Assembly (NCBI RefSeq): GCF_000314975.1
Contig: NZ_BAEN01000049.1
Location: 1-64,000, forward strand
Origin: Aliiglaciecola lipolytica E3
GTDB lineage: Bacteria > Pseudomonadota > Gammaproteobacteria > Enterobacterales > Alteromonadaceae
DNA length: 64,000 bases
Direction of reading: 5' to 3'
The notes below the pieces were generated by a model. The model was not told the origin of the DNA. It worked only from the letters and a program-made list of their open reading frames with translations, and made no database searches. Both the position numbers and the translations under genes were made by a program. This document shows positions 47,111-57,267 of the stretch, one piece after another (position 1 is the first letter of the stretch; each line of letters opens with the position of its first letter).

Positions 47111-47638
47111 ATGAACTTCTTTACGCTTTTTGGTTTGCCAGAAAATTTTCAGGTGGACAAAACTCAGCTAGCTAACGTTTATCAATCATTAGCTAAAGTC
47201 ACGCATCCAGATCGTTTTTCTAACGCAGGTGGTCAGGAAAAGCTCATGGCTGTGCAAAAGAATGCGCAAGTCAATGACGGCTATCAAATTCTTAAAAATC
47301 CTCTCTCGCGTGCTGAGCATCTGTTGGAACTCAGAGGTATTGAGTTGCAACATGAAACCCAAACCATGCAAGATCCAACATTCTTAATGCAGCAAATGGA
47401 ATGGCGAGAACACTTGTCTGAAGTTGATGATGCAGCAGATCCTGAACAGGCATTAGCGGATTTAGATAAAGATGTTGCGATACACTCTAAACAACACTTT
47501 GAAACCTTAAGCGAATTGCTTGAAGAACAAACAGAGCAGGCGAATGCGCTTGCAGCGGCAGAAGTAAGAAAGTTAAAGTTCTTGAATAAACTGCACAAAG
47601 AGATCGAACTCAAAGAAGATTCATTATTTGAAGATTAA
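47111..47638 (+). CDS. hscB: J-domain co-chaperone HscB
   Basis: The 175-residue protein has an N-terminal J domain with HPD at 32-34 (THPDRF) and a C-terminal three-helix IscU-binding domain. It brings IscU to HscA and stimulates its ATPase. It sits between iscA and hscA. A short hairpin may precede it (GCTG/CAGC around 47058-47074) but no terminator was identified. Confidence 0.97.
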   Translation: MNFFTLFGLPENFQVDKTQLANVYQSLAKVTHPDRFSNAGGQEKLMAVQKNAQVNDGYQILKNPLSRAEHLLELRGIELQHETQTMQDPTFLMQQMEWREHLSEVDDAADPEQALADLDKDVAIHSKQHFETLSELLEEQTEQANALAAAEVRKLKFLNKLHKEIELKEDSLFED

Positions 47639-47684
47639 CGCCTATGCGTGTCACTAAAAATTAAAAAGCGAGTTAGAACGAATT

Positions 47685-49550
47685 ATGGCACTATTGCAAA
47701 TTGCAGAGCCGGGTCAAGCGGCTGCACCTCATCAACGTAAACTAGCTGTTGGCATTGACTTAGGTACGACCAATTCATTGGTAGCGACCGTGCGAAGCGG
47801 GAAACCCGAAACCCTGCCAGATCAATTCGGTCGGCATATTTTGCCTTCTGTAGTTCAATATTCATCCTCTGAAACGATCGTCGGTGAGCAAGCTAAACAA
47901 TCTGCTAATCTTGATCCTGCTAACACAATAGTGTCAGTTAAGCGTTTGATGGGAAGAAGCCTAAAAGATATCCAAACTCATTATCCCAATTTACCTTACG
48001 AGTTTGTAACTGACAAAGAACAAATAACAATTAAAGTCCCCGGTTCTACTGTTAACCCAATTCAAGTTTCTGCAGAAATTTTAGCAAACTTAAAAGCCCG
48101 CGCAGAAGACTCCTTAGGAGATGAATTAACGGGTGCAGTGGTGACAGTTCCTGCCTATTTTGACGATGCACAACGGCAAGGCACCAAAGATGCGGCGCAA
48201 TTGGCTGGGTTGCATGTTTTACGATTGCTTAATGAGCCCACAGCCGCTGCGATTGCCTATGGGTTAGATAGTGGCCAGGAAGGGGTAATAGCTATTTATG
48301 ATTTAGGCGGTGGAACGTTCGACATTTCTATCCTTAGATTATCTAAAGGCGTGTTTGAAGTTTTGGCTACCGGTGGTGACACGGCATTGGGAGGAGACGA
48401 CTTCGATCAACTGCTGTTTGACTATATTTGTAAACAGGCCAATCTTCCCGCAGAAATATCGAAAGGTTTACGTCGTCGCTTACTCGATGATGCAAAACTT
48501 GCCAAAGAAGCATTAAGTAATGATTCGGCAGTTGATATCCAGTTCACTGATGATCAAGGCGATAGTCATGAGGTAGTTATTAGCTGTTTGACCTTTGAAA
48601 GTTTAATCGAACCTTTAGTGAAAAAGTCATTGCGGGCTTGTCGACGCGCAGTCAAAGATGCTGAAGTTGAGTTAGAAGACGTTTTACAAGTGGTAATGGT
48701 AGGTGGTTCGACCCGTGTACCTATGGTGCGTCATAAAGTTGGTGAGTTTTTTGGTAAAACACCACTTACATCAATTGATCCTGATAAAGTTGTAGCGATT
48801 GGGGCGGCGATACAAGCGGATATCTTAGCCGGTAATAAGCCAGACAACGAAATGTTATTGCTAGATGTTTTGCCGCTGTCTTTGGGGATTGAAACCATGG
48901 GCGGATTAACGGAAAAAATCGTTGCTCGTAATACCACAATTCCAGTTGCTAAGGCCCAAGAGTTTACCACGTTTAAAGATGGCCAAACGGCAATGATGGT
49001 GCATGTTCTGCAAGGTGAACGGGAATTAGTTAAAGATTGTCGATCACTAGCAAAATTTAATTTGACTGGCATACCTCCTATGGCAGCAGGAGCGGCACAT
49101 ATTCGAGTCACATTCCAGGTTGATGCAGATGGCTTACTTAACGTCACAGCAATGGAGAAATCCACAGGCGTGAAAGCTGAAATTCAAGTTAAGCCTTCCT
49201 ATGGTCTTGAGGATGCAGAAGTGGCTGAAATGTTGAAGTCTTCAATGCTACATGCCAAACAAGATATGCAAGCGCGTATGCTGAAAGAACAGCAAGTCGA
49301 GGCCTCTAGGGTGGCAGAAACGCTAAACAGTGCTCTGCAAAAAGACGGTGACGAGTTACTCAGCAAAGATGAAAATGCGGCGATTAAAGACGCCTTACAA
49401 CAGATGTTATCCCTAGCTGAAGGAACAGACATAGAAGCAATTAAAACTGCTATCGAAAAAGTCGACAATATCAGCCAAGCGTTTGCTGCAAGACGAATGG
49501 ATAAATCAATTAATCAGGCACTTACCGGCCACTCAGTTAACGAAATTTAG
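47685..49550 (+). CDS. hscA: Hsp70-class chaperone HscA
   Basis: The 621-residue protein has the Hsp70 nucleotide-binding domain (GIDLGTTNS at 23-31, [21 protein letters not shown]) and the substrate-binding beta domain, plus a helical lid (about 520-621). It is specialised for IscU (LPPVK) and lacks the EEVD-type end of DnaK. It is between hscB and fdx. Length matches E. coli HscA (616). Confidence 0.98.
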   Translation: MALLQIAEPGQAAAPHQRKLAVGIDLGTTNSLVATVRSGKPETLPDQFGRHILPSVVQYSSSETIVGEQAKQSANLDPANTIVSVKRLMGRSLKDIQTHYPNLPYEFVTDKEQITIKVPGSTVNPIQVSAEILANLKARAEDSLGDELTGAVVTVPAYFDDAQRQGTKDAAQLAGLHVLRLLNEPTAAAIAYGLDSGQEGVIAIYDLGGGTFDISILRLSKGVFEVLATGGDTALGGDDFDQLLFDYICKQANLPAEISKGLRRRLLDDAKLAKEALSNDSAVDIQFTDDQGDSHEVVISCLTFESLIEPLVKKSLRACRRAVKDAEVELEDVLQVVMVGGSTRVPMVRHKVGEFFGKTPLTSIDPDKVVAIGAAIQADILAGNKPDNEMLLLDVLPLSLGIETMGGLTEKIVARNTTIPVAKAQEFTTFKDGQTAMMVHVLQGERELVKDCRSLAKFNLTGIPPMAAGAAHIRVTFQVDADGLLNVTAMEKSTGVKAEIQVKPSYGLEDAEVAEMLKSSMLHAKQDMQARMLKEQQVEASRVAETLNSALQKDGDELLSKDENAAIKDALQQMLSLAEGTDIEAIKTAIEKVDNISQAFAARRMDKSINQALTGHSVNEI

Positions 49551-49568
49551 GTTTTAAGGAGCGCGATA

Positions 49569-49907
49569 ATGCCACAGATTATATTTTTACCGCATGCAGA
49601 GTTGTGTCCAGATGGCGCAGTTTTGGAAGGAGAGAAGGGCACTTCGGTGTTAGATTTGGCTTTGAAAAATAATATTGGTATTGAGCATGCGTGTGAAAAA
49701 GTGTGTGCTTGTACAACTTGCCATGTGCTAATTCGCGAAGGTTTAGATTCACTGGGTGAAGCAGATGATCTAGAAGAAGACATGTTGGATAAAGCTTGGG
49801 GTCTTGAGCCTGAATCTCGACTTGGTTGCCAAGCGATTATTCAAGATGAAGATTTAGTCGTGGAAATTCCTAAGTACACAGTGAATCAGGTCAGTGAAGG
49901 GCATTAG
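49569..49907 (+). CDS. fdx: ISC-type [2Fe-2S] ferredoxin
   Basis: The 112-residue adrenodoxin-type ferredoxin has ligands Cys42, Cys48, Cys51 (ACEKVCACTTC) and Cys87 (GCQA), as in E. coli Fdx. It supplies electrons for cluster assembly. It ends the operon: a terminator follows, and no iscX gene is present between here and the next gene. Confidence 0.98.
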   Translation: MPQIIFLPHAELCPDGAVLEGEKGTSVLDLALKNNIGIEHACEKVCACTTCHVLIREGLDSLGEADDLEEDMLDKAWGLEPESRLGCQAIIQDEDLVVEIPKYTVNQVSEGH

Positions 49908-49932
49908 TCTTTCTGACTTGAAATAAATCATA

Positions 49933-49959
49933 AAAAACCTCGGACTACCGGGGTTTTTT
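49933..49959 (+). terminator. Rho-independent terminator of the isc operon
   Basis: AAAACCTCGG pairs with CCGGGGTTTT (one G-T wobble), followed by TTTTTT (49954-49959). It lies 26 bases after the fdx stop and also serves as the end of the convergent lipoprotein gene. Confidence 0.85.
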
Positions 49960-49985
49960 GTGTCTTTTGAAACCTAACGTTTTGC

Positions 49986-51866
49986 TTATTGGATTTCAGT
50001 TACCTGATAAATCGTCACAGTACCACTGACTTCGTTACCGATAATCAGTAAGGCATTGCCGTTAGGGCTTTGCTCGGCTGGTACAAATTTAATGCTTTCT
50101 GGACCTAGGTCGCCTGAATCAGCCACTTCAGAACAATCCATACCTTCATTTTCGTCACACGGATTATCAAGATCATCATCCAATTCGAAATCAGTGGTGA
50201 AGTCACGGTTGTTGTTATGTGCAACAAAAGCAACATTAAATGGATTGGTTACGTCGTAGGTGAATAGATCGCCTGAACGCTCTAAACCGATAAACGCATA
50301 GGTACGTCCGTTCACTTCTCCCACTGCAATTGCTTCTGGCTCGCCACCTTTGTCATCTGAGCGATTGTCCCCTTTATTCTCAGTGTGAGCACTGTTAAAG
50401 TCGTTACCAAGGATAGCGGAAGAGATTTTTTCGAAATCATCGCCAGAATCGAAGACTTGATTAATGCTTTGATCCCAAATTGAGAAAGAGCGAGAGCCAT
50501 AAGCGTAAAGTGCTTCATACACGCCATCTTCGTCAGCGTCACCCAGCTCTGTGGTTACTTTGAGACGTCCAAGACCGTCATCCGCACCACTGGCATCATA
50601 TGCAGCTTGTAACTCATCTGACAACAGCATATTCAATTCGTCTGGATCTACTATGTCCTCAACCCGCACCTCTTCTGAAAATGCATCCCAATCACGTGAA
50701 TCTCCTTCGTTGGCAGATAATATAAAAGTTGCCCCATTCCATTGGTAAGTTGCGATTGTGTCAGGTTGATACATACCGTAAAGACCAGCAACACTGCTGA
50801 AGCTTGGGACTTCATCTTCATTGCTGAAATCTAATTCGAATTTCCCCCAATCTTTAAATCCTAATCCTTTCACTTCTATGCTCATATCGTCTAAGTCGAT
50901 AATCCCAATTGCATTTGCTTCTTGTAAGGATACATAAGCTTTTTTGCCATCAACGCTCATGGCAATGTATTCAGGTTCAAGATCTTGCGCTACTGTCGTG
51001 CCATCTGGACCGGCAAACTTAACTCCCATAGCTTCAAGAAGCGCTCTTCTTTCTTCATCTGTATCGTAGTCTTCTTCGTCTAAGGTATCGTTTGAAAATA
51101 CCATGTCGGAGCTAAGGTTGATGTTTTCTGCCAGATCAGCAGGGACACCGTCGGTGACCGCAATTACTGAAATACTGCCTTCAGGATCAACATTGTAATC
51201 TGTATCTGGTTCCCCTTCATTTGCGACAAGCACTAAACTTCCATCTTCGCTAAAAGTCACCATATCGGGTAGGGCGCCGACTAAGACCGCTTTCACAAAT
51301 GTTCCTTGCCCCATTGCGTCTAGTGTATAAAACAGTACGGCACCTTCATCCGTTTTTGATTCACCTTCAACCGCTAGTGCAAGCATATCCGCATTGATTG
51401 CTACTGAGTTTGCCGCACCTAATGCGATTGTTTGGTCAAGGTCGTTGGCATCTTTCACGGTTACACTGCTAGGAAACGTAAAGGCAGTAGAGGTTAGGCT
51501 CGTATCAGTTATTGGATTTCCAACTGCTACGGTTGGCAAGTTCACTAACGAAATAACTTCGATTTGATTCATGGCCGCATTGATCGCAAATGCTGATTGC
51601 GACGTTTCGTGGAACTGCACAATTTCGGCAGCACTTTTACCATAAACTTCGACGCCGCCAGCTGCAAATCTGCCAACAACTTCAATCGCCAATTCGCGAG
51701 GTAAACTTTGGCCATCCGCGCCATCAGCACCATTAATACCGTCTGCCCCCTGAGGACCAGTTGCACCATCTTTTCCATCGTCACCATCGAGCGTACAACC
51801 ACTTAACGCGGTTACCACTGCTAAAGTAACTAACCCAACCTTTAACTTTTTTAGCTGCTCTTTCAT
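49986..51866 (-). CDS. Choice-of-anchor I-type lipoprotein with collagen-like repeats
   Basis: The 626-residue protein has a lipoprotein signal (LAVVTALSGC, Cys24), then eight to nine Gly-X-Y triplets (Gly at 28, 31, 34, 37, 40, 43, 46, 49, 52), a collagen-like stretch, and then a long beta-propeller that looks like the choice-of-anchor I domain (LVNLPTVAV; VLVANEGEPDTDY; PEYIAMSVDGKKAYVSLQEANAIGIID; FILSANEGDSRDWDAFSEE). Such proteins are secreted or surface-bound and sometimes phosphatase-like; the activity here is unknown. It is highly acidic (many Asp/Glu), suiting Ca2+ binding or a marine lifestyle. It is the only gene between fdx and ndk, on the opposite strand. Confidence 0.8.
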   Translation of the reverse strand: MKEQLKKLKVGLVTLAVVTALSGCTLDGDDGKDGATGPQGADGINGADGADGQSLPRELAIEVVGRFAAGGVEVYGKSAAEIVQFHETSQSAFAINAAMNQIEVISLVNLPTVAVGNPITDTSLTSTAFTFPSSVTVKDANDLDQTIALGAANSVAINADMLALAVEGESKTDEGAVLFYTLDAMGQGTFVKAVLVGALPDMVTFSEDGSLVLVANEGEPDTDYNVDPEGSISVIAVTDGVPADLAENINLSSDMVFSNDTLDEEDYDTDEERRALLEAMGVKFAGPDGTTVAQDLEPEYIAMSVDGKKAYVSLQEANAIGIIDLDDMSIEVKGLGFKDWGKFELDFSNEDEVPSFSSVAGLYGMYQPDTIATYQWNGATFILSANEGDSRDWDAFSEEVRVEDIVDPDELNMLLSDELQAAYDASGADDGLGRLKVTTELGDADEDGVYEALYAYGSRSFSIWDQSINQVFDSGDDFEKISSAILGNDFNSAHTENKGDNRSDDKGGEPEAIAVGEVNGRTYAFIGLERSGDLFTYDVTNPFNVAFVAHNNNRDFTTDFELDDDLDNPCDENEGMDCSEVADSGDLGPESIKFVPAEQSPNGNALLIIGNEVSGTVTIYQVTEIQ

Positions 51867-52166
51867 TATTATTCCGTCATAGATATGTAGTGTTAAAATC
51901 AGCGGTTTACCTTAAGAGTTGAGAATGAAATATTTGCTACATTTATATGAACAAATTATGACGCTTATACTGTTGATATGGGCTTGAAACGTGAAAAGCA
52001 GAATGAAATTGGGGTGTTTTTTTCAACTGTGTTGATCTTTTGTTACAGCTAAAATAAAAAAGTTTGCGGAATTTACCAGATAAATTAGTCATTGATTGTA
52101 AAGTTGCATATAATCCGCGCGGAAATTTTAGCAATTATTTTTTTATATGTAATCGGAGACCTGTAA
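51867..52166. other. Intergenic region of 300 bases with divergent promoters
   Basis: This region lies between the lipoprotein gene (minus) and ndk (plus). TATAAT at 52109-52114 is a consensus -10 element for ndk, with no good -35 at 17 bases. No ORF or RNA gene was seen. A T-rich tract lies near 52015-52024. Confidence 0.6.
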
Positions 52167-52598
52167 ATGGCCTTAGAACGTACTTTTTCAATCATTAAAC
52201 CAGACGCAGTAGCAAAAAATGTTATCGGTGCGATCTATAATCGTTTCGAATCTGCAAAGCTTCGCATTGTTGCATCAAAAATGGTGCACTTAAGCAAAGA
52301 GCAAGCAGAAGGCTTTTACGCTGAACACAGTGAGCGTCCTTTCTTTAACGCGCTTGTTTCTTTCATGACGTCTGGCCCAGTTATGGTTCAAGTGTTAGAA
52401 GGCGAAAATGCAGTTTTACGCCATCGCGAAATTATGGGTGCTACCAATCCTGCTGAAGCGCTAGCGGGTACATTACGTGCAGATTATGCTGCATCAATTG
52501 ATGAAAATGCGGTTCACGGTTCTGATGCTGCTGAATCTGCAGCGCGTGAAATTGCGTATTTTTTCTCTGACGAAGAAATCTGCCCACGCACACGCTAA
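52167..52598 (+). CDS. ndk: Nucleoside diphosphate kinase
   Basis: The 143-residue protein has the catalytic His117 in [12 protein letters not shown] and the N-terminal [15 protein letters not shown]. It keeps nucleoside triphosphate pools balanced. CGGAGACC lies nine bases before its ATG. A strong hairpin follows its stop. It keeps the usual ndk-rlmN-pilF order. Confidence 0.98.
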   Translation: MALERTFSIIKPDAVAKNVIGAIYNRFESAKLRIVASKMVHLSKEQAEGFYAEHSERPFFNALVSFMTSGPVMVQVLEGENAVLRHREIMGATNPAEALAGTLRADYAASIDENAVHGSDAAESAAREIAYFFSDEEICPRTR

Positions 52599-52613
52599 GC
52601 GTTTTGCTTTTTT

Positions 52614-52640
52614 CAAAAGGGGAGCATTGCTCCCCTTTTG
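52614..52640. terminator. Strong hairpin after ndk
   Basis: CAAAAGGGGAGC (52614-52625) pairs perfectly with GCTCCCCTTTTG (52629-52640), a 12-pair stem. It probably ends the ndk transcript (TTTT within the stem), about 65 bases before rlmN. Confidence 0.75.
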
Positions 52641-52703
52641 TCGTAGTAAAGTTTGCGTATAAATTGTACAATTTGTTCCTGTTTAATTGAGGTTGTTTGT
52701 TTT

Positions 52704-53840
52704 ATGTCTGTAGTCAGTCAAGTGGCTAAAACCAATTTGTTAGATTTTAATCGCCAAGGTTTGCGAGAGTTTTTCGCGTCAATTGGTGAGAAACCATTTC
52801 GTGCGGATCAATTGATGAAATGGATTTATCAGCAGGGGGAAACAGACTTTGAAAAGATGACTAACCTCAATAAGTCGTTAAGGGCTAAACTTGTTGAACG
52901 TTGTGAAATAAAAGCGCCGGAAATTGCTTATCAACAAAATGCCACTGATGGCACCATCAAGTTCGCCTTAAAACTTGAAGGTGGACAGGAAGTAGAGACT
53001 GTTTGGATCCCTGAAGCGGATCGCGCTACCTTGTGTGTATCATCACAGGTTGGCTGTGCTTTGGAATGTACTTTCTGCTCTACAGCGCAACAAGGATTCA
53101 ATCGTAATCTAACTGTTTCTGAAATAATAGGTCAGGTATGGCGAGTCGCAACTACCATTGGCTTATCGAAAGATACGGCTAAAAGACCTATTACTAACGT
53201 TGTGATGATGGGGATGGGGGAGCCGCTTCTAAACCTGAAGCATGTGGTGCCAGCCATGGACATTATGTTAGATGATTTAGGTTTTGGATTGTCTAAGCGC
53301 AGAGTTACCCTAAGTACCTCAGGTGTGGTGCCAGCCCTTGATAAATTAGGTGATATGATAGATGTCGCTTTGGCTATTTCGCTTCATGCTCCTACGAATG
53401 ATCTACGCGACGAAATTGTTCCTGTGAATAAAAAGTACCCAATCGAAGAGTTTTTGGCAGGGGTAAGGCGTTATTTAGCAAAGTCGAACGCGAATCAAGG
53501 AAAAGTCACAGTTGAGTATGTTATGCTCAACGGCATAAATGACAGCACTGATCAGGCGCACCAGCTTGCTAAAGTACTTAAAGAAACACCATGTAAAATA
53601 AATCTAATACCTTTTAATCCTTACCCTGGTTCTCCTTATACCTGCTCCAGTAATTCTCGTATCGACCGTTTTTCAAAAGTACTGATGGAGTATGGAATTA
53701 CAGTCGTGGTACGTAAAACTCGCGGTGATGATATTGATGCAGCATGCGGTCAATTAGTAGGCGACGTGGTCGACCGCACAAAACGAATGCTGAAAAAACA
53801 ACTGAAAGGTGAACAAATTTCAGTAAAATTAGCCAACTAG
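52704..53840 (+). CDS. rlmN: Dual-specificity 23S rRNA A2503/tRNA A37 methyltransferase
   Basis: I use ATG 52704 (378 residues), since the codon at 52653 adds an unrelated 17-residue tail lying partly in the leader. It has the radical-SAM motif CALECTFC with Cys118, Cys122 and Cys125 and the KxxGxP-like [11 protein letters not shown] segment. It methylates A2503 of 23S rRNA and A37 of some tRNAs. It follows ndk with pilF next, which is the conserved order. Confidence 0.97.
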   Translation: MSVVSQVAKTNLLDFNRQGLREFFASIGEKPFRADQLMKWIYQQGETDFEKMTNLNKSLRAKLVERCEIKAPEIAYQQNATDGTIKFALKLEGGQEVETVWIPEADRATLCVSSQVGCALECTFCSTAQQGFNRNLTVSEIIGQVWRVATTIGLSKDTAKRPITNVVMMGMGEPLLNLKHVVPAMDIMLDDLGFGLSKRRVTLSTSGVVPALDKLGDMIDVALAISLHAPTNDLRDEIVPVNKKYPIEEFLAGVRRYLAKSNANQGKVTVEYVMLNGINDSTDQAHQLAKVLKETPCKINLIPFNPYPGSPYTCSSNSRIDRFSKVLMEYGITVVVRKTRGDDIDAACGQLVGDVVDRTKRMLKKQLKGEQISVKLAN

Positions 53841-53906
53841 TTGGATAAGTCGCTAACAAGCAGTTAGCATAGGCTGAGTAAACAGCCCTCAACGTAAGTG
53901 AATTTT

Positions 53907-55124
53907 ATGCGTAGTTTTTTGATTGTCGCAATGATATTTCTCTCAGCTTGTGTCAGTGAACCATTACCTGACGGTTTTAAAGCAAGTGATGATTTTGATC
54001 CTGTCGCTGCGGCAAAAAACAGAATCTCTTTAGGACTTACTTATCTTAAAAATGGCAATTTTAGTCAGGCTAAATTCAATCTGGATAAAGCACTGCAATT
54101 TGCACCTCGCCTAGCGGATGCACATTTTAGTATGGCCTATTATTACCAACAGGTAGATGAGATTAAACTAGCCGATGATGCTTATCAAAAAGCGCTAGAC
54201 TTTGATCCTAAAAATCCCGATATCGCTAATTCATATGGCGCATTTTTGTGTGAAAACGGTAATTATGAAGAAGCCAAAAACTATTTTCTAAAAGCAGTGA
54301 ATAGTGCGAACTATATTTCAACAGCTGAGACATACGAAAATTTAGCGCTTTGTAGTCAAAGTCAGGGGCAAATCGATGACGCGATTACCTATTTACAAAG
54401 TTCGTTAAATCATCAACCGTCTAGAGCTAAAGCACTGCAACTTTTAGTTGAATTGCAAATGCAACAGCAACAATGGAACGATGCAAAACTTAGCTTACGT
54501 CGACTTGAAAAAAACTCCAGAGTAACGGCGGACACGCTTTATATGTCAGTGGTAATAGAGCAGGCGCTCAACAATGATGAGCTTGCTAAGGGGTACGGCG
54601 ATATGCTAATAAGCATGTATCCTAGTCATCCTAAGACGTTGGAATATATAAAAAATCGTAAAAACATAAGCAACTTGGTGACTAAACAAAAAGTTGTCAA
54701 ACAGCTTAAACCTGCTACCGATCAAATTGTTAATAAAGAAACTCAACCCCCAGTTTCAGAAACATTAAATAATGCTAATCGTGACAATGAAATAACCGCG
54801 CAAGAAGAGCAGAATCTGGCTAAGCAACAACAAGATAAAGCACCGCTAAAAGACTATCCGGTAGAGGATCTTCCGATAGTCGAACCAGTTGAAAATGAGT
54901 CTGACATTTCAACTGAAAATGTAAAAAACAAACCGGACAGTGAAGACACTCAAATTGCCCAATATCATGTCGTTGAAAAAGGCGAAAATTTGTATCGTAT
55001 TTCGTTGAAGTATAATGTAAAAATGCAGCGACTAATCGATTGGAACGAACTTCCAGATGCATCATCTATATATGTAGGAAAAAAATTAATTGTGATAGAC
55101 CCTGAAGCGGTAGAACAGAAATGA
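53907..55124 (+). CDS. pilF: PilF/PilW-type lipoprotein with a C-terminal LysM domain
   Basis: The 405-residue protein has a lipoprotein signal (lipobox LSAC, Cys15), about six TPR-like helix pairs (residues 35-245), a low-complexity Gln/Asp/Glu-rich linker and a C-terminal LysM-like domain (AQYHVVEKGENLYRISLKYNVKMQ). TPR PilF/PilW proteins help PilQ secretin multimerise at the outer membrane; LysM would add peptidoglycan anchoring. I prefer ATG 53907 over GTG 53898. Usual PilF is about 250 residues, so the extension of about 150 is unusual. It keeps the order rlmN-pilF-rodZ, and overlaps rodZ by four bases. Confidence 0.9.
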   Translation: MRSFLIVAMIFLSACVSEPLPDGFKASDDFDPVAAAKNRISLGLTYLKNGNFSQAKFNLDKALQFAPRLADAHFSMAYYYQQVDEIKLADDAYQKALDFDPKNPDIANSYGAFLCENGNYEEAKNYFLKAVNSANYISTAETYENLALCSQSQGQIDDAITYLQSSLNHQPSRAKALQLLVELQMQQQQWNDAKLSLRRLEKNSRVTADTLYMSVVIEQALNNDELAKGYGDMLISMYPSHPKTLEYIKNRKNISNLVTKQKVVKQLKPATDQIVNKETQPPVSETLNNANRDNEITAQEEQNLAKQQQDKAPLKDYPVEDLPIVEPVENESDISTENVKNKPDSEDTQIAQYHVVEKGENLYRISLKYNVKMQRLIDWNELPDASSIYVGKKLIVIDPEAVEQK

Positions 55125-56020
55125 CCGAAGAACAACAAGAACAGCCAGTATCAGTAAAAGGACCTGGCGCTATTTTGAAAGAAGCGCGTGAAAAATCTGG
55201 GCTGACGGTCGGTGATATAGCTAATAAACTGCATTTAAAAGCAAATATCATAGCGGCGATCGAATCTGATGAATACGATCCTAAAATTTCGATGACCTTT
55301 ACCAAAGGTTATTTGAAGTTGTATGCGAAACAAGTACAGGTAAAAGAAGAAGTCGTATTAGAAGCATTTGCTTCTCAATATGAACAGGAAAAAGAACCGG
55401 CTAAGCTGCAAAGTTTTTCAAAGCGCGTAGCAAAGCAAGCAAATGACGACCGCTTGATGCTGATCACCTATGGCATTGTCGCTGCAATGTTAGCATTGGT
55501 GGTTATTTGGTGGTTACAACAGGACTCCTCAGATAATTCAGTTTCAAACCCCGTTTCAACGGTTGAAACCACAGATACAGCACAAACTTTTGAAGAGCCG
55601 GAGTTGTCTGAACAACCTACAGCTGATGATCTCATCATCAGTGCGCAAATTGAACAAGATAATGCGGCTGAAATTGAAGAAAGTAATTTGCAACCTGAAG
55701 ACACAGTTTCTGAGCCAGATACTATTGAATTGGCCACGGAAGAAACAACTGAGCAGCAAACCGCTGACCTGAAAAATATTGAACTGGTCTTTGAGTTTTC
55801 TGAAAATTGCTGGATGAATTTAGTTGACGCAACGGGTGAAGCAATAGCCTACGGCGTAAAAAAGCAAGGCCGTGTTATGACCGTGTCTGGGGTGGCCCCC
55901 TTTGAAGTCACATTAGGCGCACCACAAGTGGTACAAATAAGTTACGACGGTGTGCAAGTTGATATGTCCCGTTTTGACGCTGGTAAAACGGCGAAATTTT
56001 CACTACCATTTGCTCCGTAG
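55121..56020 (+). CDS. rodZ: Cytoskeletal protein RodZ
   Basis: The 299-residue protein has an N-terminal Cro/C1-type HTH (about 15-80: [27 protein letters not shown]), one membrane helix at 112-132, an acidic linker (about 135-220) and the DUF4115 C-terminal beta domain ([15 protein letters not shown]). It links MreB to the membrane and sets cell width. The ATG overlaps pilF by four bases. It precedes ispG by 14 bases. Confidence 0.95.
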   Translation: MTEEQQEQPVSVKGPGAILKEAREKSGLTVGDIANKLHLKANIIAAIESDEYDPKISMTFTKGYLKLYAKQVQVKEEVVLEAFASQYEQEKEPAKLQSFSKRVAKQANDDRLMLITYGIVAAMLALVVIWWLQQDSSDNSVSNPVSTVETTDTAQTFEEPELSEQPTADDLIISAQIEQDNAAEIEESNLQPEDTVSEPDTIELATEETTEQQTADLKNIELVFEFSENCWMNLVDATGEAIAYGVKKQGRVMTVSGVAPFEVTLGAPQVVQISYDGVQVDMSRFDAGKTAKFSLPFAP

Positions 56021-56034
56021 TTAAAGGTATAGAT

Positions 56035-57153
56035 ATGTTTTCTGATTCTCCTATAAAACGACGTAAATCTACACGTATTAACGTAGGAAATGTGCCCATT
56101 GGTGATGGAGCACCCATCGCTGTGCAATCCATGACCAATACACACACCACAGATGTGGCAGCTACTGTTGCACAAATCAATCGAATTGTTGGAGTCGGTG
56201 GTGAAATCGTGCGAGTTTCAGTGCCAACAATGGATGCTGCAGAAGCGTTTAAAGAAATTCGTAAACAGGTGAACGTGCCGCTAATAGCTGACATTCATTT
56301 TGACTATCGGATTGCATTGAAGGTCGCCGAATATGGAGTGGACTGTTTACGCATTAACCCTGGTAATATTGGTAGTATGGAGCGAGTGCGCTCTGTAGTT
56401 GATTGCGCAAAAGATAAAAATATTCCAATACGTATAGGTGTCAATGGCGGCTCGTTGGAAAAAGAGCTGCAAGAAAAATATGGTGAGCCTACTCCTGCTG
56501 CATTAGTCGAATCAGCGATGCGGCATGTGGATATTCTAGATAAATTGAATTTTGACCAGTTTAAAGTCAGTGTTAAGGCGTCTGATGTGTTTCTCGCGGT
56601 TGGAGCATATAGAGAACTCGCTAAGAAAATCGATCAACCCTTGCACTTAGGGATCACCGAAGCTGGTGGGTTCCGTTCTGGAGCAGTAAAAAGCTCGGTC
56701 GGATTGGGAATGCTATTGGCTGAAGGGATTGGCGATACAATTCGTATTTCATTAGCTGCCGATCCGATAGAAGAAATTAAAGTTGGTTTCGACATTTTGA
56801 AATCGTTGCGAATCCGTTCTAGAGGAATTAATTTTATAGCGTGTCCTAGCTGTTCACGACAGGAATTTGATGTAATCGCGACAGTCAATGCCTTAGAACA
56901 GCGTGTAGAAGATATACTAACGCCCATGGATGTTTCAATTATAGGCTGTGTTGTGAATGGGCCTGGTGAAGCAGAAGTGTCGGATTTAGGTCTTACTGGC
57001 GCACGTAATATGAGTGGATTTTATTTAGATGGCAAACGTCAAAAGGAACGCTTGTCTAACGAAGATTTAGTTGATCAATTAGAAAAACGCATTCGAGCTA
57101 AAGCTTCTCAGTTAGATGCAGCACGAAAAATTGATGTTAAACAAGTGGGATAA
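56035..57153 (+). CDS. ispG: 4-hydroxy-3-methylbut-2-en-1-yl diphosphate synthase
   Basis: The 372-residue protein has the [4Fe-4S] ligands Cys270, Cys273 and Cys305, exactly at E. coli IspG numbering, and the TIM-barrel sequences [11 protein letters not shown] and [10 protein letters not shown]. It carries out the penultimate step of the MEP pathway to isopentenyl diphosphate, using Fe-S clusters made by the isc system. It follows rodZ by 14 bases. Confidence 0.98.
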   Translation: MFSDSPIKRRKSTRINVGNVPIGDGAPIAVQSMTNTHTTDVAATVAQINRIVGVGGEIVRVSVPTMDAAEAFKEIRKQVNVPLIADIHFDYRIALKVAEYGVDCLRINPGNIGSMERVRSVVDCAKDKNIPIRIGVNGGSLEKELQEKYGEPTPAALVESAMRHVDILDKLNFDQFKVSVKASDVFLAVGAYRELAKKIDQPLHLGITEAGGFRSGAVKSSVGLGMLLAEGIGDTIRISLAADPIEEIKVGFDILKSLRIRSRGINFIACPSCSRQEFDVIATVNALEQRVEDILTPMDVSIIGCVVNGPGEAEVSDLGLTGARNMSGFYLDGKRQKERLSNEDLVDQLEKRIRAKASQLDAARKIDVKQVG

Positions 57154-57182
57154 AAATTTTTATCGCTTGTAACACTACTACC

Positions 57183-57210
57183 AAAGCCCCTATAATACGG
57201 GGCTTTTTTA
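57183..57210 (+). terminator. Rho-independent terminator after ispG
   Basis: AAAGCCCC (57183-57190) pairs with GGGGCTTT (57199-57206), followed by TTTTTT. It lies 30 bases after the ispG stop and 58 bases before hisS. Confidence 0.85.
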
Positions 57211-57215
57211 TTAGG

Positions 57216-57240
57216 GTATTGGCAATTTGGTAGCCAATAC
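57216..57240 (+). promoter_or_regulatory. Inverted repeat in the hisS leader
   Basis: GTATTGGC (57216-57223) pairs perfectly with GCCAATAC (57233-57240). It could be an operator or a leader hairpin. It lies 28 bases before the hisS GTG. Confidence 0.4.
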
Positions 57241-57267
57241 AGTTACGGATTTCAGAGTAAGTATTTA

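Noticed and set aside
48731..49468. Minus-strand ORFs (144 and 89 codons) inside hscA
   Set aside because: Both are antisense shadows of the conserved HscA frame, rich in Ser and Ala, without ribosome binding sites.
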